A DNA stretch of 64,000 nt from Gallionella sp. (GCA_028710565.1 JAQTTV010000012.1:1-64000), one strand, 5' to 3'; positions 1-10,400 are shown, numbered from the stretch's first letter. Program-made: numbers and translations. The notes: generated from the sequence alone by a model not told the origin.

Positions 1-105
1 TGCCTGAATTTATTTCAGAAGGAGAACTCCAAACTCAGCCTGAAACGGAAACAGAAAAAAGCCGCTTGGGATGATAACTTCCGTGCTAACGTTTTGTTTG
101 CTTGA
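1..105 (+). pseudogene. ISAs1-family transposase, C-terminal end only
   Basis: The reading frame open from base 1 to the stop at 103-105 encodes about 34 residues: a leucine/asparagine stretch (NLF), then a lysine-rich segment (KLSLKRKQKKAAWDD) and NVLFA. This matches the conserved end of ISAs1 (H-repeat type) DDE transposases, where an NLL motif is followed by SLKxKRxKAxWD and a final hydrophobic segment. The 5' part lies outside the window, so it cannot be told whether the gene is intact. No terminal inverted repeat was located downstream. The next gene is broken and a toxin remnant follows, so the element probably marks the edge of a decayed mobile region. Confidence 0.6.
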
Positions 106-113
106 TTGTTTTA

Positions 114-501
114 ATGCGTTTGCCCCGCATGCTCCTCGCCCTACACCACGTCACCTTTATCACCACCGATCTGACCCGCTCACGCGCTTTTTATCAGGAT
201 TTGCTGGGTTTGCAACCCGACCCGCAGCGTCCGACGATGCGCTTTGAGGGTGTGTGGTACGACCTTGATGCTGGGCAACAGCTTCATTTGATGTTGCTGC
301 CTAATCCCGAAACTGGGCTGACCCGCCCCGTGCACGGCGGACGTGATCGCCAAACTCCAAGCCGATGCCATTCCCTATACCCTCAGCCAATCAGGTCGCC
401 GCGCTCTGTTCTGCCGCGATCCCGATGACAATGCGTTGGAATTTGTCCCGCTGCACGAGGATTTCATCTTTCAATCCCCATCCCCGCATTCGTCCCGCTA
501 G
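114..501 (+). pseudogene. VOC-family (glyoxalase/bleomycin-resistance fold) protein, frameshifted
   Basis: The first frame, from an ATG at 114 or 129, encodes a VOC-type N-terminal half with LHHVTFITTDL, a YQDLLGL helix, a WYDLDAG strand and HLMLL. It runs to HGGRD near 345. The protein then continues only in another frame, from about 343 to the TAG at 499-501, as VIAKLQADAIPY, GRRALFCRDPDDN and ALEFVPL, the usual C-terminal half ending in the metal-binding Glu strand. About ten residues that normally join the halves (an HVAL-type strand) are missing, so the lesion is a short deletion with loss of frame rather than a single-base slip. The near-identical string GACGTGATCGCC can be read at the join in both frames, which suggests deletion between short direct repeats. 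Substrate is unknown. Confidence 0.7.
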
Positions 502-702
502 GGAAGGCGTTCCACCCTTGCGCATTTGCAACAGCATTTGCAACTCACAACGTGCGAAATTGATTGTCCCGCACGCGTGGCTGCGGTGACACGGGTGACC
601 TGAACACACTGGTGCTTGCCTGCAAAACAACGGCAAAATTTCCGCCAACCGCCGCAAACAATTCAAAATGGTCGTGCCCAGAAGCCGAGTGGGCGGAAAG
701 GC

Positions 703-870
703 ATGCAAACGCAATTGCGCAATCAGCAATGCGTCGCCTTCGATGCGATAGACCATGCGGTGTTCTTCGGTGATGCGGCGTGACCAAAATCCTGCTAAAA
801 CGTGTTTTAAGTCTTCGGGTTTTCCCACCCATGAAAATATCGCGGGCAGCCATTCATCAACGAGAAACAA
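703..870 (-). pseudogene. YoeB-type mRNA-interferase toxin remnant
   Basis: On the minus strand from 870 the frame reads VGKPEDLKHVLAGFWSRRI, then TEEHRMVYRIEGDALLIAQLR and LH. This is the C-terminal two thirds of a YoeB/Txe toxin, including the conserved GKPExLK, GxWSRRI and EEHRxVYR blocks with the catalytic-site His/Arg region. The N-terminal 35-40 residues are absent: the sequence before VGKPEDL does not match the family in this frame. After LH the frame runs on into unrelated sequence instead of ending a few residues later. No YefM antitoxin is next to it. This is a dead toxin fragment, next to a divergent orphan antitoxin of another family. Confidence 0.65.
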
Positions 871-946
871 GATTGCCCAGCTTATGCGTTACGCTAGAAT
901 GCGCAACGGCTCGAAATCGAGTGAAAATCAGAAAGGAAACGCCGTT

Positions 947-1156
947 ATGTTAGAAGCGACCTTATCAGAACGATACCAAATCGCCATTCCCGAAGAAATT
1001 CGGACTTCCTTGCACCTTAAGGCTGGGCAAAAGCTTTCTGTTTTACTTCAAGGTGATACCATCTCCTTGATTCCAAAACCTTCAATCAAACTCCTGCGCG
1101 GCGTTTTGAAAGGGGCAAATACCCAAGACGAGCGTGATCGCAATGATCGACCATGA
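947..1156 (+). CDS. AbrB/SpoVT-type antitoxin, apparently orphan
   Basis: A 69-residue protein with a SpoVT-AbrB swapped-hairpin DNA-binding domain: residues 1-45 read TLSERYQIAIPEEIR, LHLKAGQKL and DTISLIPK, the standard pattern of VapB/MazE-like antitoxins. The C-terminus (RGVLKGANTQ then RDRNDRP) is the segment that usually wraps the partner toxin. The ATG at 947 is preceded by an AGAAAGGAAAC ribosome site, and longer upstream starts lack one. The usual downstream PIN-domain (VapC) toxin is missing: the sequence after the stop goes directly into the leader of the SIR2-TIR gene. It is therefore either a solitary regulator or the remains of a VapBC pair. Confidence 0.75.
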   Translation: MLEATLSERYQIAIPEEIRTSLHLKAGQKLSVLLQGDTISLIPKPSIKLLRGVLKGANTQDERDRNDRP

Positions 1157-1250
1157 GTGTTGGAGAAGTCCAATAAAAGCAATGCAGTAAACGTTAACTT
1201 TGGTAACACTTCTTCCATCTGAATTGGCTTCGTTAAATTTTGGAGTTACT

Positions 1251-2591
1251 TTGAAAGATCGATACTGGAATAATTTAGTCACAAGTATGAGTTCTGGGCA
1301 ATGCATTCTAGTTCTCGGTCCCGAAATACCCGTTAATAAATCAGGAGAAAATAATATAGGGAGTTCTTATACTGATGCCCTTAAAGAACAACTTATGGCG
1401 GAACTTGAGGATGATGGCCATCGTGGTGTAGCTGCGACAAGTTTGGCAGGAGTTGCTCAACAATATGAAGATCGTTTTGAAGCGGGGATGTTGCGAACGC
1501 AGTCGTCTGAATTTTATAAATCGAGTCAATTGGAACCCTCCGATGAACATCGTAAAATTGCCTCTTTTCCATTTTCATTGGTTCTATCTACTTGTCATGA
1601 TCCTTTGCTTGAAATGGCATATCGGTCAGCAGGTAAGTCTCCCATCGTCAATAGGTACAATTTGAGGGGTGATCGCCTAGAAAATCCTGAATTTGTGGTC
1701 TCTCGTGCTATTGACTCGCCTGTTATTTATCATCTCTTTGGGTATTATCAGGAGCCGCAATCTCTAGTCCTTAGTGAAAATGATCTGCTGGATTTCCTAA
1801 TTGCAGTCATTTCAGGGAATCCCCCTCTTCCAAATAGTCTTAAGAAAGAACTGCTGCGAAATGGCACCAGTTTTTTGTTTGTGGGTTTCGGTATTCGTCA
1901 TTGGTATCTACGCGTTATATTAAAAGCACTTATTAGAGTTCTGTCGATAACTAAAACGGGTGGAAGTTCTGTGTTAGTTGAGCCTCTTCTTCAAGGGGTA
2001 TCAGAACTTGAAATGCAGCAAACAATACTCTTCTATCAAAGAGGAACTCGTATTGAAATATGTGCAGAAGATATTAATCTTTTCGTCACAGAGCTAGATC
2101 GAAGACTTAAAGCCTCGGGAAATAATTTTATCCAACCTTCTGCGCCAATAGGCCCTCGTCCACGGATATTTGTTAGTTATGCAAGTGAGGATCAAGGTTT
2201 GGCTGCAAAGCTTTTTTCCTCATTGCAACAAGCGAATTTTGAACCTTGGTTAGACAAGGACGGGTTGCGAGGAGGATGTGACTGGAATCAAACAATAGAA
2301 GAGCAACTGCGTGAATCACATTATGTTCTTGTTCTACAAACCCCCGCATTAGTTGCGAAGACGGAAGGTTATGTTAATAAGGAAATTGCAATTGCTCGCG
2401 ACCAAGCACTTCGATATCGAGGCTTGTCGTTTTTGATTCCCTTAGTGGTAGATAGCCTGTCACCCGATGAAAAGATTAAGGAATTGGAACCCTATCAACA
2501 AATGCCATTACGTGCTAGTTCATACGATCAGGATTTTGCTGGGCTGGTTTCAACATTACGGCGCGATTTTCAGCGCAGACAAAGGCTGTAA
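1251..2591 (+). CDS. SIR2-like / TIR domain fusion protein, putative NAD-targeting defence effector
   Basis: A 446-residue protein from a TTG at 1251, chosen because GGAG lies five bases upstream; an earlier in-frame TTG at 1200 has no such site. Residues 1-280 look like a SIR2_2-type domain: ILVLGPEIP at the NAD-loop position, SLAGVAQQYE, FSLVLSTCHD, a YHLFG strand at the usual His position, VLSENDLLDFL and FLFVGFGIRHWYL. Residues 304-420 are a TIR domain (PRIFVSYASED, EPWLDKDGLRGG, then YVNKE with Glu378 at the position of the NADase catalytic Glu). SIR2 and TIR domains of bacterial immune proteins hydrolyse or convert NAD on infection; having both in one chain is unusual. The GPEI loop lacks the GAGxS consensus, so the SIR2 part may sense rather than cut. 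The next gene starts three bases after the stop, which indicates one operon. The gene is A+T-richer than its neighbours. Function is inferred from domains. Confidence 0.8.
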   Translation: MKDRYWNNLVTSMSSGQCILVLGPEIPVNKSGENNIGSSYTDALKEQLMAELEDDGHRGVAATSLAGVAQQYEDRFEAGMLRTQSSEFYKSSQLEPSDEHRKIASFPFSLVLSTCHDPLLEMAYRSAGKSPIVNRYNLRGDRLENPEFVVSRAIDSPVIYHLFGYYQEPQSLVLSENDLLDFLIAVISGNPPLPNSLKKELLRNGTSFLFVGFGIRHWYLRVILKALIRVLSITKTGGSSVLVEPLLQGVSELEMQQTILFYQRGTRIEICAEDINLFVTELDRRLKASGNNFIQPSAPIGPRPRIFVSYASEDQGLAAKLFSSLQQANFEPWLDKDGLRGGCDWNQTIEEQLRESHYVLVLQTPALVAKTEGYVNKEIAIARDQALRYRGLSFLIPLVVDSLSPDEKIKELEPYQQMPLRASSYDQDFAGLVSTLRRDFQRRQRL

Positions 2592-2594
2592 TCT

Positions 2595-4094
2595 ATGAAA
2601 ATGACTCGAACCCGCTATCCAGGAGCTCAATCATTTTCTGATGATGCTTTGTCCAGAGCCGTGTTTTTTGGGCGAGAAAATGAAACTCGGGAGCTGACAG
2701 ATCAAATTATTGCTAATCGACTGGTCGTTGTTTATGCAAAATCAGGTTTGGGCAAGACTTCGCTACTCAACGCGGGGGTAGCTGAGCCTTTGCGTGAGGA
2801 TCATTTTTTGCCTTTAGTCACTAGAGTCAATTTAGTGAATCAAAATCTGCTTCACTCTTTGTTTGACATGATACGGACATCTGCGGAACGTCAGAACGTA
2901 GAATATCGACATGGTGATGAGCAATCCCTTTGGCATTTTTTTAAAACGGCGGAGTTTTGGCATGGAGATATTTTATTAACGCCTGTTCTTATTCTTGACC
3001 AATTCGAAGAATTGTTCACGCTGCATAATGATGAAATTAGAGGAAATTTCCTAGCTGAGCTTGGTTATTTAATTCGGGGTATCCGCCCACCAAAAAAGGA
3101 GTGTGAGGATTCAAGTTCAAGTAGTCTTGAATCAGATTCTTCAGTGACAGATACACCGCCCATTATGCGCATTGTTATCTCACTCAGAGAGGACTATTTG
3201 GGCTTTTTAGAAGAAGCTACCGACTATCTACCGCAAATACTGGATCATCGTTTTCGGTTGTTGCCTTTGAGTGTTAATGCTGCAAAAGCTGCTATAGATG
3301 GTCCTGCTACGGTTCAGCACCAAGAACTCGCTACAAAACCTTTTATTTTTCAACCAGAGGCGGTGCAAGGCATACTTAAATACTTGCTAAGTAAAACTCA
3401 ATCCAAAGTGAAGTCATCTTATCGGTTTATTGAGCCTTTTCATTTACAGTTGGTCTGTCAACATGCCGAAGATTTGGCTGTCAAGTGTCAGAGCCAAGCT
3501 AGCGATGAAGTAGAAGTTAGCTGGGAGGCACTTGGTGGTGAAAAGGGGATGAAAGCAACTTTAAGCAATTTTTACTTAAAAAGTATTCAATCCCTCCAAA
3601 CCAGACAAATGCGTAGGAGTGTGCGAGAGCTTTGTGAACAAAGTTTAATTAGCCCCACAGGACGACGTTTGAGCCTTGAAGAGAATGAAATAATGCGCTT
3701 ATTCAAACTCGATCACGAAACTTTGCAGCAATTGGTTAATAACCGTCTGTTGCGTACTGATCAGCGAGCCGATAATTGGTACTACGAACTCAGTCATGAC
3801 TGCCTCATCGAATCTATTCTCGCCACTAGGAGAATACAAGGGGTTTTCTTTGGCGTGATAGGGCTCTTATGGTCATTTATGATGTGCATCATTGGTTTTA
3901 TCTTAGTTGTTGTGATCCCCATCTCCGTGGTCGTGGTTATTGTTGACTCGAAAGAGTCTAACGCTTTCGATATGATAGTCGCGCTACTTATCTTATTCAT
4001 TCCAGTGGGAATAAATCGTTATTCAGCGGGACGCAGTGGTTGGCGTCGTTCTATGGAAATGCTTAACCGTTTTTTTCCACCAGTATCTTGGTAA
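2595..4094 (+). CDS. STAND-type P-loop NTPase with C-terminal membrane segments, partner of the SIR2-TIR gene
   Basis: A 499-residue protein starting at an ATG three bases after the preceding stop. Residues 24-32 (FFGRENETR) are the entry motif of novel-STAND NTPases. The Walker A loop is at 48-57 (AKSGLGKTSL), Walker B at about 130-139 (LILDQFEELF) and a sensor strand at 193-204 (IVISLREDYLGF). A Ser/Glu-rich insert at 170-185 interrupts the NTPase core. A winged-helix-like region ends in YYELSHDCLIESIL (397-409), typical of nSTAND1. Two strongly hydrophobic stretches follow (about 417-450 and 458-473), so the protein is probably anchored in the inner membrane. There is no WD40, TPR or other repeat sensor. 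Known antiviral STAND proteins couple ligand sensing to an effector; here the effector would be the upstream SIR2-TIR protein. Confidence 0.8.
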   Translation: MKMTRTRYPGAQSFSDDALSRAVFFGRENETRELTDQIIANRLVVVYAKSGLGKTSLLNAGVAEPLREDHFLPLVTRVNLVNQNLLHSLFDMIRTSAERQNVEYRHGDEQSLWHFFKTAEFWHGDILLTPVLILDQFEELFTLHNDEIRGNFLAELGYLIRGIRPPKKECEDSSSSSLESDSSVTDTPPIMRIVISLREDYLGFLEEATDYLPQILDHRFRLLPLSVNAAKAAIDGPATVQHQELATKPFIFQPEAVQGILKYLLSKTQSKVKSSYRFIEPFHLQLVCQHAEDLAVKCQSQASDEVEVSWEALGGEKGMKATLSNFYLKSIQSLQTRQMRRSVRELCEQSLISPTGRRLSLEENEIMRLFKLDHETLQQLVNNRLLRTDQRADNWYYELSHDCLIESILATRRIQGVFFGVIGLLWSFMMCIIGFILVVVIPISVVVVIVDSKESNAFDMIVALLILFIPVGINRYSAGRSGWRRSMEMLNRFFPPVSW

Positions 4095-4429
4095 GGGGAT
4101 ATTGTTGCACTCAGATTATTAAGGAATGCAAGTTTGGGAGCGCAGCCTCCTAATCGTCATACCAGCGAAGGGTCAGCCCTCGAATGAGTGATATACAGTC
4201 AATGCAATAATCCCACGTAGCGGACAAGTGTGGTTTCGCTGCGCGAGGCTTTTGTGGGACTGGATTCGGACCCCGTGTCGTAGCACGGGGTGACGTGTTG
4301 GAATGACGGGCGAGGGGAATTGAGGTATTTGTGTATTTGACCTGCTTTCCTAGTCATGTCATTTGGGTAACGACCTAAATTCGCGTACACTCCTTGCCCT
4401 TCCTTATTGTCCCGACCTACACGACCAGC
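4095..4429. other. Intergenic region between the STAND gene and uvrA
   Basis: This 335-base stretch has no convincing gene. It contains a dispersed-repeat-like hairpin at 4270-4291, listed separately, and the 5' leader of uvrA. A TTGACC hexamer near 4338 could be a -35 element, but no convincing -10 is seen at the right distance. No LexA-type CTG-N10-CAG box was recognised before uvrA. Confidence 0.6.
4259..4312. repeat. Intergenic hairpin repeat (GGATTC...GAATGACG type)
   Basis: A perfect 8-bp stem, ACCCCGTG at 4270-4277 and CACGGGGT at 4284-4291, encloses a six-base loop. It is bracketed by GGATTC on the left and GGAATGACGGG on the right. This layout is that of short palindromic repeats scattered between genes in many proteobacteria. 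No T-tract follows, so a simple intrinsic terminator is unlikely. Only one copy was noticed in this window. Confidence 0.5.
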
Positions 4430-7252
4430 ATGGAATACATCAAAATTCGCGGTGCGCGCACGCATAATCTGAAAAACATCAGTTTGGATTTACCACGTCA
4501 TCAATTGGTGGTGATTACGGGCTTGTCGGGGTCGGGAAAATCTTCCTTGGCGTTTGATACCTTGTATGCGGAAGGGCAGCGGCGGTATGTGGAATCGTTG
4601 TCGGCGTATGCGCGGCAATTTTTGCAGTTGATGGAAAAGCCTGATGTGGATTTGATTGAGGGGCTGTCGCCTGCCATCGCCATTGAGCAAAAAGCCACGT
4701 CGCATAATCCGCGTTCCACGGTTGGCACGATTACCGAAATCCATGATTATTTGCGACTTTTGTTTGCACGGGCGGGTGATCCGTTTTGTCCGCAGCATGA
4801 CTTGTTGTTGCAAGCGCAAAGCGTGGGGCAGATGGTGGATCATGTTTTAGCCTTGCCTGAAGGCACGAAGGTGATGATTTTGTCGCCCTTGGTGGTGGCG
4901 CGCAAAGGTGAGCAACTGGATTTATTTGACGAATTGCGGGCGCAAGGGTTTACGCGGCTGCGCATAGACGATGAAGTATATGAAATCGACGCGTTGCCTG
5001 CGTTGCAAAAAACCAAAAAACACACGGTGGAAATTGTGGTGGATAGGCTGAAAGTCCATCCTGACAATAAACAACGCCTCGCCGAATCCTTTGAAACCGC
5101 GTTGCGTCATGCCGAGGGGCGGGCAGTGGCGGTGGAAATGGATAGCAACACTACGCATTTGTTTTCGGCAAAATTTGCCTGCCCCATCTGTCATTATTCC
5201 TTGCCTGAATTAGAGCCTCGCTTATTTTCCTTTAATAATCCGATGGGTGCGTGTCCAAAGTGCGATGGCTTGGGTAATATTAACTTTTTTGATCCCAAGC
5301 GCGTGGTGGCGTTTCCGTCGCTGTCCTTGAGTTCGGGGGCGATTAAAGGCTGGGACAGGCGCAATCAGTTTTATCACCAGTTGCTCGCCAGCTTGGCGAA
5401 ACATTACGCTTTTGATTTAGAGCAATCGTTTGAAAGCCTGCCTGAGCCAATACAACAGGTCATTTTGTACGGCAGCGGCAAGGAAGAAATTGCCTTTCAA
5501 TACATTAACGAACGCGGCAAAGCGGTGCTGCGCGAACATGCGTTTGAAGGCATCGTGCATAACTTTGAGCGTCGTTATAAAGAAACCGACTCGCCCACGG
5601 TGCGCGAGGAATTGGCGAAGTATTTGAATGGCTGTGTGTGTCCAGAGTGCAACGGTTCACGGCTGCGATTGGCGGCGCGGAATGTGCGCATTTCGGATAA
5701 AAATCTACATGAAATCAGCGCATTGCCTTTGCGACTCACTTTGGCGTTTTTCAAGCAATTGACTTTGCAAGGTAGCAAAGCGGCGATTGCTGAGCGCATC
5801 GTGCATGAAATTATCAGTCGGCTGACCTTCTTGAATAACGTCGGGTTGGATTATTTGTCGCTGGAACGCTCAGCAGACACCTTGTCGGGCGGCGAGGCGC
5901 AACGGATTCGACTGGCTTCGCAAATTGGCTCAGGTTTGACGGGCGTGATGTATGTGTTGGATGAGCCGTCGATTGGGCTGCATCAGCGCGATAATGATAG
6001 ATTGTTAGACACGCTGAAAATGTTGCGTGATATGGGCAACAGCGTGATTGTGGTGGAACACGATGAAGATGCGATCCGCCATGCGGATTATGTGGTGGAT
6101 ATGGGGCCAGGCGCGGGCGAACACGGTGGATTGATTGTGGCGCAAGGCACGCCAGCCGATATTTGTGCCAATGAGAATTCTCTGACGGGTGATTATTTGA
6201 CGGGGCGGCGCAGTATTGCGATGCCTGAAACCATACATGCCATTAACCCTGAGCGGATGTTGCAAATTGTGGGCGCGACGGGGAATAACCTGAAAGAAGT
6301 CACGCTGAATTTGCCTGTGGGCTTGTTGGTGTGTGTGACGGGCGTATCGGGTTCGGGTAAATCCACCTTGATTAACGACACGCTTTATCCCGCAGTGTCG
6401 CAGCATTTGTATGCCAGTCATACTGAGCCTGCGCCGCATGTGTCGATAGACGGTTTGGCGTTTTTTGATAAGGTGATTAACGTCGATCAAAGTCCGATTG
6501 GGCGCACGCCGCGCTCGAATCCAGCGACTTATACAGGCTTATTTACGCCCATTCGTGAGCTGTTCGCGGGGGTACCCACTGCGCGTGAACGTGGTTATGG
6601 ACCAGGACGTTTTTCGTTTAATGTCAAAGGCGGACGCTGCGAATCGTGCCAAGGTGATGGTGTGATTAAGGTGGAAATGCACTTTTTACCCGATGTGTAT
6701 GTGCCGTGCGATGTATGTCACGGTCATCGCTACAACCGCGAAACGCTGGAAGTGCAGTACAAAGGCAAGAATATCCACCAAATTTTGCAGATGACCGTGG
6801 AGCAGGCTTTTGAGTTTTTCAATGCCGTGCCGATTATTGCGCGCAAATTGCAAACCTTGCTGGACGTGGGGTTGGGTTATATCACCTTGGGACAATCTGC
6901 CACGACCTTGTCGGGTGGCGAAGCGCAACGCGTCAAGTTGTCGCTGGAATTGTCTAAACGCGACACGGGGCGCACGCTGTATATTCTGGATGAGCCGACC
7001 ACAGGGCTACATTTCCATGACATCGCCTTGTTGTTGAAAGTGATCCACAAGCTACGCGACCAAGGGAATACCGTGGTGGTGATTGAGCACAATCTGGATG
7101 TGATTAAAACCGCAGATTGGGTGATTGATTTGGGTCCCGAAGGCGGCGATGGGGGAGGGCGGATTATTGCCGAAGGTACGCCAAGAGAGATCGCTGTACA
7201 TCCAGAGAGTGTGACGGGGCGGTATTTACAGCCTTTATTGGACAAAAAATAG
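4430..7252 (+). CDS. uvrA: UvrABC excinuclease subunit A
   Basis: A 940-residue protein, the usual length for UvrA, the damage-recognition ATPase of nucleotide excision repair that loads UvrB onto lesions. The first ABC half has Walker A at 31-39 (GLSGSGKSS), a zinc module with CPIC and CPKC pairs, and an LSGGEAQRI signature. The second half has GVSGSGKST, a zinc finger (CESC...CDVC) and LSGGEAQRV followed by LDEPTTGLH. The ATG at 4430 ([16 protein letters not shown]) fits the family start; an upstream extension from 4394 does not. It stands alone as a single transcription unit. All catalytic motifs are present. Confidence 0.98.
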   Translation: MEYIKIRGARTHNLKNISLDLPRHQLVVITGLSGSGKSSLAFDTLYAEGQRRYVESLSAYARQFLQLMEKPDVDLIEGLSPAIAIEQKATSHNPRSTVGTITEIHDYLRLLFARAGDPFCPQHDLLLQAQSVGQMVDHVLALPEGTKVMILSPLVVARKGEQLDLFDELRAQGFTRLRIDDEVYEIDALPALQKTKKHTVEIVVDRLKVHPDNKQRLAESFETALRHAEGRAVAVEMDSNTTHLFSAKFACPICHYSLPELEPRLFSFNNPMGACPKCDGLGNINFFDPKRVVAFPSLSLSSGAIKGWDRRNQFYHQLLASLAKHYAFDLEQSFESLPEPIQQVILYGSGKEEIAFQYINERGKAVLREHAFEGIVHNFERRYKETDSPTVREELAKYLNGCVCPECNGSRLRLAARNVRISDKNLHEISALPLRLTLAFFKQLTLQGSKAAIAERIVHEIISRLTFLNNVGLDYLSLERSADTLSGGEAQRIRLASQIGSGLTGVMYVLDEPSIGLHQRDNDRLLDTLKMLRDMGNSVIVVEHDEDAIRHADYVVDMGPGAGEHGGLIVAQGTPADICANENSLTGDYLTGRRSIAMPETIHAINPERMLQIVGATGNNLKEVTLNLPVGLLVCVTGVSGSGKSTLINDTLYPAVSQHLYASHTEPAPHVSIDGLAFFDKVINVDQSPIGRTPRSNPATYTGLFTPIRELFAGVPTARERGYGPGRFSFNVKGGRCESCQGDGVIKVEMHFLPDVYVPCDVCHGHRYNRETLEVQYKGKNIHQILQMTVEQAFEFFNAVPIIARKLQTLLDVGLGYITLGQSATTLSGGEAQRVKLSLELSKRDTGRTLYILDEPTTGLHFHDIALLLKVIHKLRDQGNTVVVIEHNLDVIKTADWVIDLGPEGGDGGGRIIAEGTPREIAVHPESVTGRYLQPLLDKK

Positions 7253-7420
7253 GCGATTTTGGACGCAGGATGTAAAAAAACTAAATAGATAAGTTTTTGA
7301 TAAATTGGTAAAAAACCGATAAATCAGCTAACCATCCCGCGATAATTGTCTGTCTGTCGTTGCCCCTAGCCTTGAGACAAGGTAGAATTCCCGCCCTTTC
7401 GCTTTTTGTTTTTGATGACG

Positions 7421-7445
7421 TAGCGGCTTCTGTCGCTATTTTTTT
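7421..7445 (+). terminator. Intrinsic terminator or attenuator just upstream of gltB
   Basis: A 7-bp stem (TAGCGGC / GTCGCTA, one G-T wobble) with a four-base loop spans 7421-7438 and is followed by a run of T residues to 7445. This is a textbook intrinsic terminator. It lies about 170 bases after the uvrA stop and 28 bases before the gltB start. It either ends uvrA transcription late or sits in the gltB leader and works as an attenuator. A gltB promoter upstream of it was not identified with confidence. Confidence 0.65.
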
Positions 7446-7473
7446 GCTTGAATGTTTTGATTTGAGGAACGCC

Positions 7474-10400
7474 GTGAGCAACTCTTCTTTGCCGATGCAA
7501 CAAGGCTTGTACGATCCGCGCCAAGAGCGCGATGCCTGTGGAGTGGGTTTTGTCGCCCATATTAAGGGACAAAAAAGCCATAGTATGGTGAGCCAAGGTT
7601 TGAAAATCTTGGAAAATTTGACGCATCGCGGCGCGGTGGGGGCTGACCCACTGGCGGGCGATGGCGCGGGGATTTTGTTGCAAGTGCCAGACGCGTTTTT
7701 GCGTGCCAAATGTGCCGCCTTGGGCGTGACCTTGCCCGCTGCGGGCGACTATGGCGTGGGCATGGTGTTCTTGCCGCGTGATGCGGCGGGACGTGCCGCG
7801 TGCGAACAAATCCTTGCGGACAAAATTGCTGCCGAAGGTCAAACCCTGTTGGGTTGGCGCGATGTGCCCGTCGATAGCTCAATTTTGGGCGAAAGCGTGA
7901 AACCTGTTGAACCTTGCGTGCGTCAAGTGTTTATTGGTCGCGGCGCAAATTGTGCGGACGCGAATGCGTTTGAACGCAAACTGTTTGTAATTCGCAAAAC
8001 GGCGGAACACGCGGTGCGCGGCTTGAATGGCGCGGGCAAAGGTTTCTATATGCCGTCGATGTCGGCGCGCACCATAGTCTATAAAGGCATGTTGCTGGCG
8101 GATCAAGTGGGTAAATTCTACTTTGATTTGCAAGATGAAACTGTCATCAGCGCGTTGGCGTTGGTGCATCAACGTTTCTCGACCAATACTTTCCCGACTT
8201 GGGATTTGGCGCATCCGTTCCGCATGATTGCGCACAACGGTGAAATCAACACCGTGCGCGGCAACGTGAATTGGATGACGGCGCGCCATGCCGCGATGTC
8301 GTCGGATTTGCTGGGCGAAGATTTAGAAAAACTCTGGCCATTGATTTCAGAAGGTCAATCTGATTCCGCGTGTTTCGATAACGCACTGGAATTGTTGGTG
8401 GCGGGCGGTTACTCCCTGCCTCACGCCATGATGTTGTTGATTCCTGAAGCTTGGGCGGGTAATCCTTTGATGGACGAAGAACGTCGTGCTTTCTACGAAT
8501 ATCACGCTGCTTTGATGGAGCCATGGGATGGCCCTGCTGCGGTGGCGTTTACCGATGGACGCATGATTGGTGCGACCTTAGACCGTAATGGCTTGCGTCC
8601 TGCGCGTTATCTGATTACTGATGACGACATGGTGTTGATGGCATCCGAAATGGGTGTGTTGGATATTCCGCAAGAAAAAATCGTCACAAAGTGGCGGTTA
8701 CAACCAGGCCGTATGTTCTTGATCGACATGGAAGCTGGCCGTATCGTTGACGATACTGAGTTGAAGAATCAATTGGCGAATGCCAAGCCTTACCGTCAAT
8801 GGGTGGATCAGTCGCGCTATCACTTGAGTGATATGGCGGCTGGTGCGGGTGAAGTGCCTGCGTTGAATGCTTCATTGTTGGATGCACAACAAGCGTTTGG
8901 CTATTCGCAAGAAGATTTGAAATTTATTCTTGCCCCGATGGTGAATGCGGGTGAAGAACCGACAGGCTCGATGGGTGTGGATGCGGCGTTGCCCGTGTTG
9001 TCCAACAAAAATCGTTCGTTCTATGACTACTTCCAACAACTGTTTGCGCAAGTGACGAATCCGCCGATTGACCCGATCCGCGAAGAAATCGTCATGTCGT
9101 TGACTTCCTTCATCGGCCCTAAACCGAATTTGTTGGGTATCAACGAAACCAATCCGCCGTTGCGCTTGGAAGTGCATCAACCTGTGTTATCGAATGACGA
9201 TATTGCCAAGCTGCGCGATGTCGCGGCGTTGACCCAAGGGCGTTATCGCTCGCTGGTGTTGGATATGACTTATCCCGCAACTGAAGGTGCGGCAGGTTGT
9301 GATGTGGCTTTGCGCGCTTTGTGTGCAGCGGCCGATCAAGCGGTTGCGAACGGCTATAACGTGTTGATTTTGTCTGATCGCGCGGTCTCGGCTGAGCGCA
9401 TCGCCATTCCCGCATTGATTGCGTGTTCCAAAGTGCATTTGCATTTGGTGCAAGAAGGCTTGCGTACCAGCACGGGCTTGGTGGTGGATACAGGTTCGGC
9501 ACGTGAAGTACATCACTTCGCGTTGTTGGCAGGCTATGGCGCGGAAGCGGTTTGCCCTTGGTTGGCATACCAAACTATCGCGTCTTTGAAATTGCCCGCG
9601 AATGTCGATGTCAAAGAAGCGAAAAAACGCTTTATCAAAGCTATCAATAAGGGGCTGATGAAGGTCATGTCCAAGATGGGCATTTCGACTTACCAATCTT
9701 ATTGCGGCGCGCAAATTTTTGAAGCGATTGGCTTGAATGCTTCCTTTGTGGCGGATTGCTTCACAGGGACGGCGACGCAAATTGAAGGGATCGGTCTGGC
9801 GGAAGTAGCGGAAGAAACCGTGCGCACCCATCGCAATGCCTTTGGTGCTGACCCTGTGTTGGCAAACGCGCTGGAAGCGGGTGGCGAATATGCGTACCGC
9901 GTGCGTGGCGAAGAGCACATGTGGACACCTGATTCCATTGCGAAATTGCAAAATGCGACTCGCACCAATAATTTTGCGACGTACAAAGAGTATGCCAAGC
10001 TGATAAACGAACAAAGTCAAAAGCTGAAAACGCTGCGTGGCTTGTTCGAGATTAAACCTGCTGGTGCAGCTGTTCCTTTGTCAGAAGTCGTGTCTGCGAA
10101 AGAAATCGTTAAACGCTTTGTAACGGGCGCGATGTCACTTGGGTCAATCTCGACTGAAGCGCACACTACTTTGGCGATTGCGATGAACCGCCTCGGCGGG
10201 CGTTCCAATACAGGCGAAGGCGGCGAAGATGCCGCACGTTTCGGTGTGTTCAAAGGTGGCGAAATGCTGTCGGACATCATCGGCAAGAGCCGTATCGAAA
10301 CCGATCGCATGATGTTGGCGGGGGATTCCTTGCGCTCCAGCATCAAACAAGTCGCTTCGGGACGTTTTGGTGTGACGGCAGAATACTTGTCCAATGCCGA

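Noticed and set aside
391-870. Minus-strand frame of 159 codons as a full gene
   Set aside because: Only codons 16-56 match YoeB; the rest is readthrough into unrelated sequence, so it is listed as a remnant.
4300-4430. LexA (SOS) box before uvrA
   Set aside because: No CTG-N10-CAG pattern was found in the leader.
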